Below, piece by piece: positions 15,798 to 24,391 of a stretch of 46,734 bases of DNA. Below the pieces are notes generated by a model, which saw only the letters and a program-made list of their open reading frames with translations, was not told the DNA's origin and ran no database searches. The translations under genes were made by a program, and so were the position numbers. How positions within the stretch are numbered: position 1 is the stretch's first letter; each line of letters begins with the position of its first letter. The DNA comes from an uncultured Collinsella sp. (GTDB taxonomy: Bacteria; Actinomycetota; Coriobacteriia; Coriobacteriales; Coriobacteriaceae). The DNA lies in NCBI GenBank assembly GCA_902494245.1, contig CABUSR010000015.1, positions 1-46,734 on the forward strand, read 5' to 3'.

Positions 15798-18674
15798 ATG
15801 ACTACGCAGCGACAGATTGATATTGAATTCGACTCGCTTGCACGCGAGAACGATTCACCCAAGCTCATCGCCAACTCAAAGGCGACAGGCGGAACACTAC
15901 TATCCGTTATCAAGGAGCAGCTCTCAACCTGCGGCTCTTTTGACTTTTGCGTAGCGTTTGTTGCAGACGGCGGCCTTCAAATCCTGGTCGAGGCGTTCCA
16001 GGAACTCAAGCAGCGTGGCATTAAGGGCAGGCTGCTCACGTCCACCTATCTCAACTTCAACTCACCCGATGCCTTTCGCAAGCTGCTGGAATACGACAAC
16101 ATAGAAGTTCGCGTATTCCAGGGTAATTTGCATGCCAAGGGATACATTTTTGATAAGGGAGAAACCAGCACGGTCATCGTCGGCAGCTCGAACATGACGC
16201 AGACCGCCCTCACCTGTAATAAAGAATGGAACGTGCTGTACCAGACTGTCGAGAACAGCCGCCTACTTGGCGAACTGAGGGGCGAGTTTGGTTCGTTGTG
16301 GAACGACACCTCAACCGTTTTGCTTACTCAAGACTGGATTGAGAACTATGCCGCATATCGATCGGCACGTCCGCCAAAGCCCAAATCGAAACCGACATTC
16401 AGATCTGCTGAAACGCCGGCGCAGAATGGCCTCGAAGAAATCAAGCCCAATAAAATGCAGCAGCGCGCCCTTGAGGCGCTCGGTGTAATTCACCGCAAGG
16501 GCGAGACCCGCGCCCTGCTGGTCTCGGCAACCGGCACCGGCAAGACCTTCCTTTCAGCGTTCGACGTGCTCGCAACTAAACCCCGGCGCGTCCTCTTTCT
16601 TGCGCACCGCCGGCGCATTATCGACGCCTCCCGCGCAAGCTACGAACGGCTCTTAGGTAGTACCTATACGTTCGACACCTATCAAACTGGCAAGAATACA
16701 AGCAATGCTACCTGCGTGTTTGCCATGTGCTCTTCGGTCGCCAAACATTTGAGCGATTTCCGTCCCGATGAGTTCGACTACATCGTCATCGACGAGGCCC
16801 ACCGCACGGGATCCCAGGGTTACCAATCCATCATGTCGCACTTTACGCCTCGGTTTTATCTGGGCATGACCGCTACACCCAATCGCACCGACGGCTATGA
16901 CGTCTTTGCCCTTTTCAATCACGTCATCGCGTTCCAGATCACGCTGCAGGACGCTTTGGCCGAGGAGATGCTAGCCCCCTTCCATTATTTTGGCATTCAC
17001 GATCTGGAGATTGACGATGAGACAATCGAAGATACCGCCCTGTTCGGGCGCTTGACGTCCGATGAGCGCGTGCGTCACATCACCGAGAAAATCGAAGAGT
17101 ATAGCGTCACCAAAAGCAACCGCAGGGGCTTAATTTTCTGCAATCGAAACGCCGAGGCCGAAGAACTGTCGCGCAAATTCAACGCTCTCGGATATCGAAC
17201 GGCTGCAATTAGCGGTCAAGATTCCGATGAGGTCCGCGATGCCGCGATCAGCCGACTTGAAGCCGGCGAGCTCGAGTACATTTTCTCGGTCGATATCATG
17301 AACGAAGGCGTCGACATCCCCTCGCTCAATCAGATCATCATGCTTCGACGCACCGACTCCGCAATCATCTTTATTCAACAGCTCGGACGAGGTTTGCGCC
17401 TGAATGATGGCAAGGAATACGCACTGGTGCTCGACTTTATTGGCAACTACCAGAGCAACTTCTTGGTGCCCATCGCGCTTTCGGGTGACAAGACGTATAA
17501 CAAAGACCGCCTGCGCCGTCTTGTCCAAGAGGGCGATTCGGCGATCCCCGGATGCTCGACCGTGAGCTTCGATCGTATTTCCGAGGCACGCATTTACAAG
17601 GCCATCGACGGCGGCGATTTCACCTCCGTCAGATTTTTGAAAAACGAATATCTCGACTTGCGCCAAAAACTCGGCAAGATTCCCTCGCTGCTCGAATTTG
17701 ATCGCAACGGCTCCATCGATCCGCTGCTCATCTTCAAGAATAGTCGCCTGGGGTCCTACCACGCATTTCTTTCCAAATACGAGCCGGACTATACGGTTCA
17801 ATTTACCTCTGATCAGACCAAGATTCTCAAATTTATTTCTCAAAAACTTGCCGCGGGCAAGCGATTCGAAGACCTCTATTTGCTTCAAACGCTCGTCGAA
17901 GCCGGACACGAGGGCTACTGGCATATGCGCGAGGCTGCGCTTAGGAACTACCGCGCACAGCTTAAGGACAGCGCCGTTAGGTCGGCAATCGCAGTCCTTA
18001 AGGGCGACTTTGCCACTCCTAAGGATTTCGTTTCCCTGCTTATTGACGATGGAACCGGACCTCGTCTGACCGAAGCGTTCGCGACCGCCCTGCGCAACGC
18101 AGAGTTCAAACGTCAGATTCTCGAGGTGCTGGATTTTGGTATTGAGCGCAACCGACTCGACTATGCCGAGACGTACGAAAACACAAATTTCGTTCTCAAC
18201 GCCAAGTACACGTACGAGGAGGTTTGCCGTCTGATGAACTGGCAAAAGAACATCAACGGCCAAAACCTTGGCGGATACTTCTACGATGAGAAGACCAATA
18301 CATTCCCCGTGTTTATTAACTATGACAAGGCTCCCGACATTAGTGAGTCAATTCAGTATGAAGACCGCTTTGTTTCGCCGAGCAAGCTCATCGCAATCTC
18401 GAAGGGCAACCGCACGCTCAACTCCCCCGAGATTATGCGACTGCAGGCATGGCCGGGAAACGGCCTGAAGACGTATTTGTTTATGCGAAAGAACAAGGAC
18501 GATAAGGGCGGTAAGGAGTTCTATTTCTTAGGCGAAATGCATCCGACCGGCGAGTTCGAAGCTATTAAAACTAAGAGCGGCGACAACGCCGTCGAAATCG
18601 AATATGAGCTCAATGCACCCGTGAGGCAAGACATTTACGAGTTTATGCTCAGCGATTTGAGCGAAGCCGAGTAA
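15798..18674 (+). CDS. SF2 DEAH helicase with N-terminal PLD domain, DUF3427-type C-terminus
   Basis: A 958-aa multidomain protein. Residues about 30-185 form a phospholipase-D-like nuclease domain with one H-x-K motif (HAK, 112-114) followed by GSSNMTQTAL. The SF2 helicase core has Walker A SATGTGKT (about 243-250), IVIDEAHR (about 330), GMTATPNRTDG (about 355) and motif VI QLGRGLRL (about 528). The C-terminal 350 residues resemble the DUF3427 region of such helicases. They include LPPD-type elements I cannot verify, and a sugar-nonspecific DNA-binding role would be inference. The first in-frame codon is a TTG three codons upstream; the ATG at 15798 has AAAGG at good spacing. It faces a Nudix hydrolase across a shared terminator. 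DNA repair or defence are the likeliest roles. Confidence 0.88.
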   Translation: MTTQRQIDIEFDSLARENDSPKLIANSKATGGTLLSVIKEQLSTCGSFDFCVAFVADGGLQILVEAFQELKQRGIKGRLLTSTYLNFNSPDAFRKLLEYDNIEVRVFQGNLHAKGYIFDKGETSTVIVGSSNMTQTALTCNKEWNVLYQTVENSRLLGELRGEFGSLWNDTSTVLLTQDWIENYAAYRSARPPKPKSKPTFRSAETPAQNGLEEIKPNKMQQRALEALGVIHRKGETRALLVSATGTGKTFLSAFDVLATKPRRVLFLAHRRRIIDASRASYERLLGSTYTFDTYQTGKNTSNATCVFAMCSSVAKHLSDFRPDEFDYIVIDEAHRTGSQGYQSIMSHFTPRFYLGMTATPNRTDGYDVFALFNHVIAFQITLQDALAEEMLAPFHYFGIHDLEIDDETIEDTALFGRLTSDERVRHITEKIEEYSVTKSNRRGLIFCNRNAEAEELSRKFNALGYRTAAISGQDSDEVRDAAISRLEAGELEYIFSVDIMNEGVDIPSLNQIIMLRRTDSAIIFIQQLGRGLRLNDGKEYALVLDFIGNYQSNFLVPIALSGDKTYNKDRLRRLVQEGDSAIPGCSTVSFDRISEARIYKAIDGGDFTSVRFLKNEYLDLRQKLGKIPSLLEFDRNGSIDPLLIFKNSRLGSYHAFLSKYEPDYTVQFTSDQTKILKFISQKLAAGKRFEDLYLLQTLVEAGHEGYWHMREAALRNYRAQLKDSAVRSAIAVLKGDFATPKDFVSLLIDDGTGPRLTEAFATALRNAEFKRQILEVLDFGIERNRLDYAETYENTNFVLNAKYTYEEVCRLMNWQKNINGQNLGGYFYDEKTNTFPVFINYDKAPDISESIQYEDRFVSPSKLIAISKGNRTLNSPEIMRLQAWPGNGLKTYLFMRKNKDDKGGKEFYFLGEMHPTGEFEAIKTKSGDNAVEIEYELNAPVRQDIYEFMLSDLSEAE

Positions 18675-18679
18675 CAAAT

Positions 18680-18713
18680 AGGAGCGGGCCGCCATGTGAC
18701 GCCCGCCCCTTTC
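18680..18713. terminator. bidirectional terminator between helicase and Nudix genes
   Basis: AGGAGCGGGC pairs with GCCCGCCCCT around CGCCATGTGAC, followed by TTCTTA. It lies between the convergent stops of the helicase and the Nudix gene. Confidence 0.7.
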
Positions 18714-19109
18714 TTACTTAAGCCCGAGTTTCTTTTCGAGCTCCCTAACGACTTTAACGTCTGCCGGAAGCCAATCGACATCCCACAGGTTATTGGTATC
18801 AAGCCATTTCATATCCTCGTGAGCGTGCTCTTTGAACTCCCCCGAAAGAATGGTAGCTAGATAGCACTGCATCGACAGGTGAAACGTCGCGTAATCATGC
18901 TCGACCGTGCAAAGATAGTCGAGGTTACCGATCGTGACCTCGAGCTCTTCTTGAATCTCGCGCACAATTGCCTGCTCGCCGGTCTCGCCCGGCTCGAGCT
19001 TGCCGCCCGGAAATTCCCAGCCGTCTTTAAACTCGCCATAGCCGCGCTGGCAGCTCAGGATTTTCCCGTCCTTCTGAATAATCGCTGCTGCAACATTGAT
19101 TGATTTCAT
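18714..19109 (-). CDS. Nudix (MutT-like) NTP pyrophosphohydrolase
   Basis: A 131-aa Nudix hydrolase. The Nudix box G-x5-E-x7-RE-x2-EE is complete in GGKLEPGETGEQAIVREIQE followed by EL (about 35-56). WEFPGGK and the CQRGYGEFKDGWEFP substrate region resemble MutT/NudG enzymes, which hydrolyse oxidised dNTPs or CTP derivatives to monophosphates. The exact substrate is not certain. GAGAGGTGA precedes the ATG. It is convergent with the PLD/DEAH helicase. A helicase plus a nucleotide-sanitising enzyme suggests a DNA-damage theme, which is inference from context. Confidence 0.88.
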   Translation of the reverse strand: MKSINVAAAIIQKDGKILSCQRGYGEFKDGWEFPGGKLEPGETGEQAIVREIQEELEVTIGNLDYLCTVEHDYATFHLSMQCYLATILSGEFKEHAHEDMKWLDTNNLWDVDWLPADVKVVRELEKKLGLK

Positions 19110-19243
19110 AACTAGTTATCACCTCTCCAGTTGAGCCCAACCAGTATAGGTGATCGACCGCCCGCCATGTCTCAGTCGTCTGAAAACTGTCTGCTCGACC
19201 CATTTCTGCCGCCGGTTTGTCATCGGTGCCCCATCTCCCACTA

Positions 19244-19427
19244 TCGAGGTCTAATACTTTTCCGCGAAGTGAACGGCTGTTTTTGAACCCCTGGAGCATC
19301 CGCATTTTCCAGTGGCAAAATCGCAGGATTCTAACGCCAAAACCGCAGGAAACGACGCCTTTAAAGTGTCGATGCTTCAGGGGTCCGATTTCACTCGTTC
19401 ACTTCTCGGAAAAGTATTAGACCTTGA
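19244..19427. repeat. 184-bp palindromic element, family 2 copy A
   Basis: A long foldback. The left arm 19244-19274 (starting TCGAGGTCTAATAC) is the inverse complement of the right arm 19397-19427 with two mismatches. Inner blocks also pair (ACCCCTGGAGCAT with ATGCTTCAGGGGT). The middle contains repeated CGCCAAAACCGCAGGAAACG-like words. The core matches copy B at 24112-24299, but the outer 14 bp differ between copies and still pair within each copy. It fills most of the 447-bp gap between the Nudix gene and the next CDS. Confidence 0.85.
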
Positions 19428-19516
19428 TTCTTGGCTGTTCCGAAGCCCCGTCATTTTCCTTCTCTGGAATCACGCTGGCGCCCACGTCCGCCTGTCACCG
19501 CGACCGCGAACGCACC

Positions 19517-19522
19517 TATAAT
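19517..19522 (+). promoter_or_regulatory. -10 element for the orphan 249-aa gene
   Basis: A consensus TATAAT 34 bp before the ATG at 19557. The matching -35 is poor (TGTCAC, 18-bp spacing). The distance leaves a short leader carrying the SD AGAAAGGA. Confidence 0.5.
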
Positions 19523-19556
19523 GAGACATGTTTCCTGATGAGAAAGGAATCTGGAT

Positions 19557-20306
19557 ATGGACGAAGACAAGCTCGCCGATTTGAACGATATCAGGGATTT
19601 TTTCGACCGCGTCGGCACTATATGCAAAAACGCGTCTTCCACCGGAGAGTTTTATACCAATCCAATAGACGTCAAGGACTTTATTGAATGGTGCAATGAT
19701 CCTTGCAAAAATATTTCTGAAAACAGTCCTCATAGTGACCCAGCCTATAAGCTGGGCAAGACCGTACGTGAGCTAAATGAACTTAATGAAAATAAGCTTA
19801 AAGAAATGGAATCTGCCCTTAAAGAAGACAGATGGGATGAATGGTGCAAAGACAACCGCAAAAAGGTATCAGCAGACGATGCTGTTTTCTACCTTGTGCT
19901 TAAGTGCCGCACCGACGATCAGCGACATTACCACTTTTACTTTGACAAAGATGCGGTTGCTGAACTCGACGCCTTTGACCCCTTTACCGAAGACGAGAAT
20001 GGTAAACAAGTTTTAGACCAGCAGTGGCACGTACTCATCTCCCTGCTCGCCTACCTCGATGTCGCCCACGTTTTAGGCAGCGAACAGCACGAATATCATT
20101 GCCTTTATCGGTATATTAAACAATTGGACAAGATAGACTTGAATGCAGCAGAGCTGCAGTTTCGTTGCGTTATCTCTGTCAAACCCGAATACTGCGGCAT
20201 CTCTATCAAACCCGAACTTCGCTTAAATACAAAGGAAGGAAAGCGGATCGAAGATTATTCTTCTGGAAGAATGAATGAATGGCTTAATAGATCATTGCGT
20301 TACTAG
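19557..20306 (+). CDS. orphan hypothetical protein, AT-richer than neighbours
   Basis: A 249-aa soluble, acidic and Lys/Asn-rich protein that I do not recognise. Residues 70-100 look helical and strongly charged (ELNELNENKLKEMESALKED). A later part (FYLVLKCRTDDQRHYHFYF, WHVLISLLAYLDVAHVL) is hydrophobic and beta/alpha-like, with several Tyr and His. No membrane helix or signal peptide is seen. Codon use is more AT-rich than in the surrounding genes, and it sits directly after a palindromic element. Both are consistent with horizontal acquisition. AGAAAGGA and a TATAAT box support expression. No function can be assigned. Confidence 0.7.
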   Translation: MDEDKLADLNDIRDFFDRVGTICKNASSTGEFYTNPIDVKDFIEWCNDPCKNISENSPHSDPAYKLGKTVRELNELNENKLKEMESALKEDRWDEWCKDNRKKVSADDAVFYLVLKCRTDDQRHYHFYFDKDAVAELDAFDPFTEDENGKQVLDQQWHVLISLLAYLDVAHVLGSEQHEYHCLYRYIKQLDKIDLNAAELQFRCVISVKPEYCGISIKPELRLNTKEGKRIEDYSSGRMNEWLNRSLRY

Positions 20307-20330
20307 AAAGGCAAATAATCGCCCTCCAAC

Positions 20331-21092
20331 CTACTCCAGCCCTGGCCCGCTGTACTTCCCTGTCTCTGAGTCGTAGTCCAGCATGGCGACCTCGCCGTTC
20401 TTCATGACGTTCCCGTCGATGTAGTAATGGCTGGCCCCGTCATGCCAGATACCGCGGTAGCCCGCAATGCCCGAGACCGCCTCGGTGTTGATATGCCCGG
20501 CGATAACATCCAGATAGAACTTATGTCCCACGTAATCGGGCGGCATCGTGACAAATGACACGTCGGGCGTGCCGAACTTCCAGTACTCGCCGGCTTCCTC
20601 GTCAACGCCGGCGTGCACAAAGACCTGGCCAAAGGGGCTCTCGTAAAAGTAAGGGAGTTTGCGAACCCATGCGATGACGTCCGCGCGCTCGGCTTTTATG
20701 CGCTCAACCGTAAAGCCGTAGGCCTCCTCGAACTTCCTGAGCCTCAGCAGGTGCTTAACGTGCTTGAATGCCTCGGCATCTAGGAAACTCTTGGCCGTTG
20801 CCAGATTGCTGTCGGCAAGTATCCATGCCTGCGTAAAATTAAAATCGTTTACCTCATCAATGTACTCAAGGAGCATCTCCTCGTGGTTGCCACGCAGCGC
20901 CACGACGCGATCGCCGTAACGTTTTTGCAAGTCCATAACGAGTTCGAAGACCTCGAGCGAATCGGGACCTCGGTCGCAGTAATCACCCAACAGGACCAGC
21001 TTGGAGTCCTCGGCCTCGAGGTCGATGGTGGAAAGCGACGCTTTAAAGGCGTCCAAGCATCCGTGAATGTCACTCATAGCGTAGATATGCAC
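20331..21092 (-). CDS. PPP-family metallophosphatase (PrpA/ApaH-like)
   Basis: A 253-aa phosphatase of the PPP fold. Signature motifs are SDIHGCLDAF (7-16), GDYCDRGPDS (about 37-46) and RGNHEEML (about 69-76), with later metal ligands in FVHAGVDEE and AGHINTE. This combination marks Ser/Thr protein phosphatases or diadenosine tetraphosphatases. The substrate is unresolved. It stands alone, convergent with the orphan protein gene, and starts with the first beta strand (MHIYAMSD). Confidence 0.85.
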   Translation of the reverse strand: MHIYAMSDIHGCLDAFKASLSTIDLEAEDSKLVLLGDYCDRGPDSLEVFELVMDLQKRYGDRVVALRGNHEEMLLEYIDEVNDFNFTQAWILADSNLATAKSFLDAEAFKHVKHLLRLRKFEEAYGFTVERIKAERADVIAWVRKLPYFYESPFGQVFVHAGVDEEAGEYWKFGTPDVSFVTMPPDYVGHKFYLDVIAGHINTEAVSGIAGYRGIWHDGASHYYIDGNVMKNGEVAMLDYDSETGKYSGPGLE

Positions 21093-21325
21093 TTATGACC
21101 CCCTGTTTGCGTCGAAGCCTCGCCTGTTTGCACCCGTGCGCCGCCGCGGAGCCTCTGATTTCACGGGCTCCAGGCATCTTTGTCCCGTCACGCCCTCAAC
21201 GTTTGTAATAAGTATATCTCGCCGTGCGGACACAAATTTACCCCTGGGCTTTAGCCGCTCGGCCTGCGCTTGCCTCAAAGGCTGCCCACCCCCACCGCCA
21301 CCCAAAAACTCATCCACCATTAATC
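21093..21325. other. intergenic region upstream of the DUF4342 gene
   Basis: Divergent region. It contains a small GGAGCC/GGCTCC hairpin (about 21148-21171) without a T-tract and a C-rich run near 21290. No gene or recognised RNA is visible. The promoter of the downstream gene follows at 21326. Confidence 0.4.
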
Positions 21326-21353
21326 TTGGCTCAAGAATCACTTAATCTATAAC
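21326..21353 (+). promoter_or_regulatory. promoter of DUF4342/two-component operon
   Basis: TTGGCT (21326-21331) and TATAAC (21348-21353) with a 16-bp spacer fit a housekeeping sigma promoter. The 120-nt leader to the ATG at 21472 is long, but it has no clear structure beyond GC richness. Confidence 0.5.
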
Positions 21354-21471
21354 CTGCACTATAGAGTTCGACCAAGGGCGGGGCGGCGCCGCGCAACGCA
21401 GGCCGCCGAACGCAACGCTCGCGCCCGGGCAGATCGCCTGGCGTCGCGCCCATCGAACGAAAGGACAGGTC

Positions 21472-22014
21472 ATGGACGACCTCGAAAAAGTTGAAACCAT
21501 CCGCACCAAGTGCAACGTGAGCTACACCGATGCCAAGGCAGCGCTCGACGCCGCCGACGGCAACGTTCTGGATGTCATCATTTGGCTCGAGTCGCAGGGC
21601 AAGACCCAGACCACGTCGGCGCACGCCGCCACCGAGTCCGCGCCGGTCGATGAGCCCTCGGCCGAGATGGTCGCCGCGCAGGCCGCCTACGAGAAGTCGA
21701 GCGAAAAGACCGACTTCTCCAAAAAGATGGACAGCGTGTGGGAATACCTCAAAAAGCTCTTCCGCCTGAGCCTGGACACCAAGTTTATCGCCACGCGCCG
21801 CGACGCCATCATCCTCAACATTCCCATCCTGATTCCCATCGTCGCACTGTTTGCCTGGGGCGCCACGATTTGGCTGATGCTGCTTGGCCTGTTCTTTGGC
21901 ATGCGCTACCGCATCGACAGCGACGGCGACGTGCCCGGCAGCATCAACAACCTGATGGATCACGCCGCCGACGCCGCGGACGGCATCAAGCAAAATCTGA
22001 ACGACGACAAGTAA
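21472..22014 (+). CDS. UBA-like / DUF4342 membrane protein
   Basis: A 180-aa protein. The N-terminal 45 residues form a UBA/TS-N-like three-helix domain (VETIRTKCNVSYTDAKAALD, then LDVIIWLESQG), as in EF-Ts. A DUF4342-type region follows. It includes a low-complexity linker (about 46-80), an amphipathic segment and two adjacent hydrophobic stretches (ILNIPILIPIVALFAWG and IWLMLLGLFFGM). It is first in a three-gene operon with the OmpR-type regulator (19 bp downstream) and its kinase. It may therefore be a membrane partner of this signalling system, which is inference. Confidence 0.82.
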   Translation: MDDLEKVETIRTKCNVSYTDAKAALDAADGNVLDVIIWLESQGKTQTTSAHAATESAPVDEPSAEMVAAQAAYEKSSEKTDFSKKMDSVWEYLKKLFRLSLDTKFIATRRDAIILNIPILIPIVALFAWGATIWLMLLGLFFGMRYRIDSDGDVPGSINNLMDHAADAADGIKQNLNDDK

Positions 22015-22032
22015 TCGCAGATGGGGGCACGC

Positions 22033-22818
22033 ATGGCACGGATCCTTATCGTAGAGGACGAGGAGAAAATCGCCCGCTTTGTGACGCTCGAGCTGGAGCA
22101 CGAGGGCTACCAAGTGGAGCACGCCGCCGATGGCCGCACCGCCGTTGACCTGGCGATGGAGCGCGACTACGATCTGATTCTGCTCGATGTACTGTTGCCG
22201 CAACTCAACGGCATGGAGGTGCTGCGACGCGTCCGCAAGCACAAGGATGTGCCGGTGATTATGGTCACCGCGCGCGATGCCGTGATGGACAAGGTGGCCG
22301 GGCTCGACGCCGGTGCTGACGATTACCTGACCAAGCCGTTTGCGATTGAGGAGCTGTTCGCACGGATCCGCGTGGCGCTGAAGCGCTCGGAGGCCGTGCG
22401 GGCGGCTTCGGGCATTGGCGGCGTCGGTGCCGGGACGGGCATGGCGGGCGGCGCGACCGGGAGCGCCGCTGCGATACCCCCGGTCAGCGACTCGACCCAG
22501 GCTTCTGCCTCTCCCTCCCCCGCCACGCTCGCCGTGGGCTCGGTCGCGCTCGATCTCGACCGCCGCGAAGTCACGGTCGGCGGCTCGCCCATCGCACTCA
22601 CGGCCCGCGAGTTCGACGTCCTCGCCCTGCTTATGGCGCATGCCGAGACTGTGCTCACGCGCGAGCGCATCGCGCACGAAGCGCTGGGCTACGAATACGT
22701 GGGCGACACCAACAACGTCGACGTACACATCGCGCACCTGCGTGCCAAAATCGAGGAGCCCGGCGGTGCCCGCATCATCCAGACCGTGCGCGGGGTGGGC
22801 TATGTCTGCCGTGCGTAA
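22033..22818 (+). CDS. OmpR-family response regulator with long linker
   Basis: A 261-aa response regulator. The receiver domain (1-120) has IVEDEE, the phosphorylated Asp in LILLDVLLPQ, and Lys in LTKPFAI. The DNA-binding winged helix (about 168-261) ends TVRGVGYVCRA. The two are joined by an unusually long linker of about 45 residues rich in Gly, Ala, Ser and Pro. The upstream in-frame ATG (22021) overlaps the Shine-Dalgarno GGGGG, so the start is ATG 22033. Its stop overlaps the kinase start by 17 bp, indicating translational coupling. Confidence 0.9.
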   Translation: MARILIVEDEEKIARFVTLELEHEGYQVEHAADGRTAVDLAMERDYDLILLDVLLPQLNGMEVLRRVRKHKDVPVIMVTARDAVMDKVAGLDAGADDYLTKPFAIEELFARIRVALKRSEAVRAASGIGGVGAGTGMAGGATGSAAAIPPVSDSTQASASPSPATLAVGSVALDLDRREVTVGGSPIALTAREFDVLALLMAHAETVLTRERIAHEALGYEYVGDTNNVDVHIAHLRAKIEEPGGARIIQTVRGVGYVCRA

Positions 22819-24097
22819 CGCCGAGGCCAAGCGCGTCACCTCCATCGCCCGCGCCATCAACTGGAGCTATATGTGGCGCCGCCTGTTGAGCTATGTCTGG
22901 CTCGACCTGCTACTGGTGGTGATTGCGGCGGCGATCCTCGTCTATGGCTACAACCAAACGCTGCCCGAAGGCGCGTTTACCGCAGGCTGGATTCCCGGCG
23001 CCACCGTTCACGGCATGTCGCTGACGCCCGCGCGCGGCTGGGACCTGGCAACGCTCGCCTATACCGTCGAGCTTGCGCACACCAGCAAGACCTTCCCGCT
23101 CGCGCAGGACCTCGTCGCGCTATGGCCTCTCTACCTTGTCGTTGTGGGTTGGCAGGTCATCAGCGTGCTCAACATGCTCGGCGGCGCCCGCCGCGTGCGC
23201 CGTACCATGGCACCACTCAACGACCTGGCCTTACGCGTGGACGAGCTCGGCCGTATGCAGCTCTCCGGCGGCAAGATGGAAACGCTGGAGCAGGCCATCG
23301 AGCGCGCAAGCGTCGACTCGCCGAGCGTCACCACCGGCGACGCCGACCTGGCGAGCATCGAGGTCGCGCTCAACCGCCTGCTGCGCCAGATGCAAGAGGC
23401 CAAGCTGCAGCAGATGCGCTTTGTCAACGACGCGAGTCACGAACTGCGCACGCCCATCGCGGTGATTCAGGGCTACGTAAACATGCTCGACCGCTGGGGC
23501 AAAGACGACCCAGACGTGCTGGCAGAGTCCATCGCCTCGCTCAAGGCCGAAAGCGAGCATATGCAGGAGCTCGTGGAACAACTGCTGTTTTTGGCACGCG
23601 GAGATGCCGGCCGCACCGTGCTGCGGCGCGTGAATACCAACCTGGCTGCACTGGTCGGCGAGGTATGCGAAGAATCGCAGATGATTGATGCCGCGCACGC
23701 GTATCGACTGGCTTTTGATACTGCGTTTGCCAGTGACCCGCGCTGCGACGCATCCGTCGATGTCGCGCTCGTGAAGCAGGCTCTGCGCGTGATCGTGCAA
23801 AACGCCGCCAAGTACTCGAGTGCGGGAACGACCGTCACATTTGGCATAACACCCGATGCGGGCATGGGCACGATCGACATAAGTATTGAGGACGAGGGTA
23901 TCGGCATGAACCAGGAATCCGCAGCTCACGCGTTTGAACGGTTCTACCGCGCTGACAACGCGCGCGATGCCGGCGCACAGGGTTCGGGCCTGGGGCTCGC
24001 TATCGCCAAGTGGATCGTCGACAGCCACGGCGGCGTCATCGGTGTGACCTCGGTCGAAGGGGTCGGCAGCCGCTTTTCGATTCGCCTGCCGCGGTAG
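22802..24097 (+). CDS. EnvZ-type sensor histidine kinase
   Basis: A 431-aa membrane kinase, partner of the preceding regulator. A first transmembrane helix (about 29-48, LDLLLVVIAAAILVYG) is followed by a short extracytoplasmic loop of about 65 residues and a second helix (about 104-124). Next come a HAMP-like linker (RRTMAPLNDLALRV), the H-box FVNDASHELRTPIAV, an N-box (VIVQNAAKYS), G1 (EDEGIGM), an F-box (FERFYRA) and G2 (GSGLGLAIAKWI). A much longer open frame extends upstream, but it is a shadow of the regulator gene. ATG 22802 behind GGGGTGG fits the operon. Confidence 0.9.
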   Translation: MSAVRNAEAKRVTSIARAINWSYMWRRLLSYVWLDLLLVVIAAAILVYGYNQTLPEGAFTAGWIPGATVHGMSLTPARGWDLATLAYTVELAHTSKTFPLAQDLVALWPLYLVVVGWQVISVLNMLGGARRVRRTMAPLNDLALRVDELGRMQLSGGKMETLEQAIERASVDSPSVTTGDADLASIEVALNRLLRQMQEAKLQQMRFVNDASHELRTPIAVIQGYVNMLDRWGKDDPDVLAESIASLKAESEHMQELVEQLLFLARGDAGRTVLRRVNTNLAALVGEVCEESQMIDAAHAYRLAFDTAFASDPRCDASVDVALVKQALRVIVQNAAKYSSAGTTVTFGITPDAGMGTIDISIEDEGIGMNQESAAHAFERFYRADNARDAGAQGSGLGLAIAKWIVDSHGGVIGVTSVEGVGSRFSIRLPR

Positions 24098-24111
24098 GGG
24101 CGCCTCTCACG

Positions 24112-24299
24112 AATCGAAGGTGAATGCTTTTCCGCGAAGTGAACGACCTATTTTGGACCCCCGAAGCATCCGCACTTTTTGGCGCCAAAACCGCAAGAAA
24201 AACCTGACAAAACCGCAGGAAACGGCGTCTCCAAAGCGTCGATGCTCTAGGGGTTCGATTTCACTCGTTCACTTCGCGGAAAGCCATTCACCTTCGATT
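24112..24299. repeat. 188-bp palindromic element, family 2 copy B
   Basis: The left arm 24112-24146 (AATCGAAGGTGAATG, then TTTTCCGCGAAGTGAACGA) is the near-perfect inverse complement of the right arm 24265-24299. The core closely matches copy A at 19244-19427, including CGTTCACTTC, the GATGCT blocks and the CCGCAGGAAACG words. The outermost 14 bp are unrelated to those of copy A but pair with each other. It starts 15 bp after the kinase stop codon. Confidence 0.85.
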
Positions 24300-24331
24300 T
24301 ACGGCAGCCCGTCAGTCACCCTCTCGGTATT

Positions 24332-24369
24332 AAAAATGGGGCAAGGCCACGCGCCTTACCCCATTTTTT
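24332..24369. terminator. bidirectional terminator
   Basis: AAAAATGGGGCAAGGC and its inverse complement (ending CCCCATTTTTT) form a strong stem with A/T tails on both sides, between the kinase and the convergent VOC gene. Confidence 0.85.
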
Positions 24370-24391
24370 GCTAACTAAAGCAGCTTGTACG

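Noticed and set aside
22415..24097. 560-codon version of the second histidine kinase
   Set aside because: The extension overlaps the response regulator in another frame. ATG 22802 gives a normal kinase with an N-terminal membrane helix.
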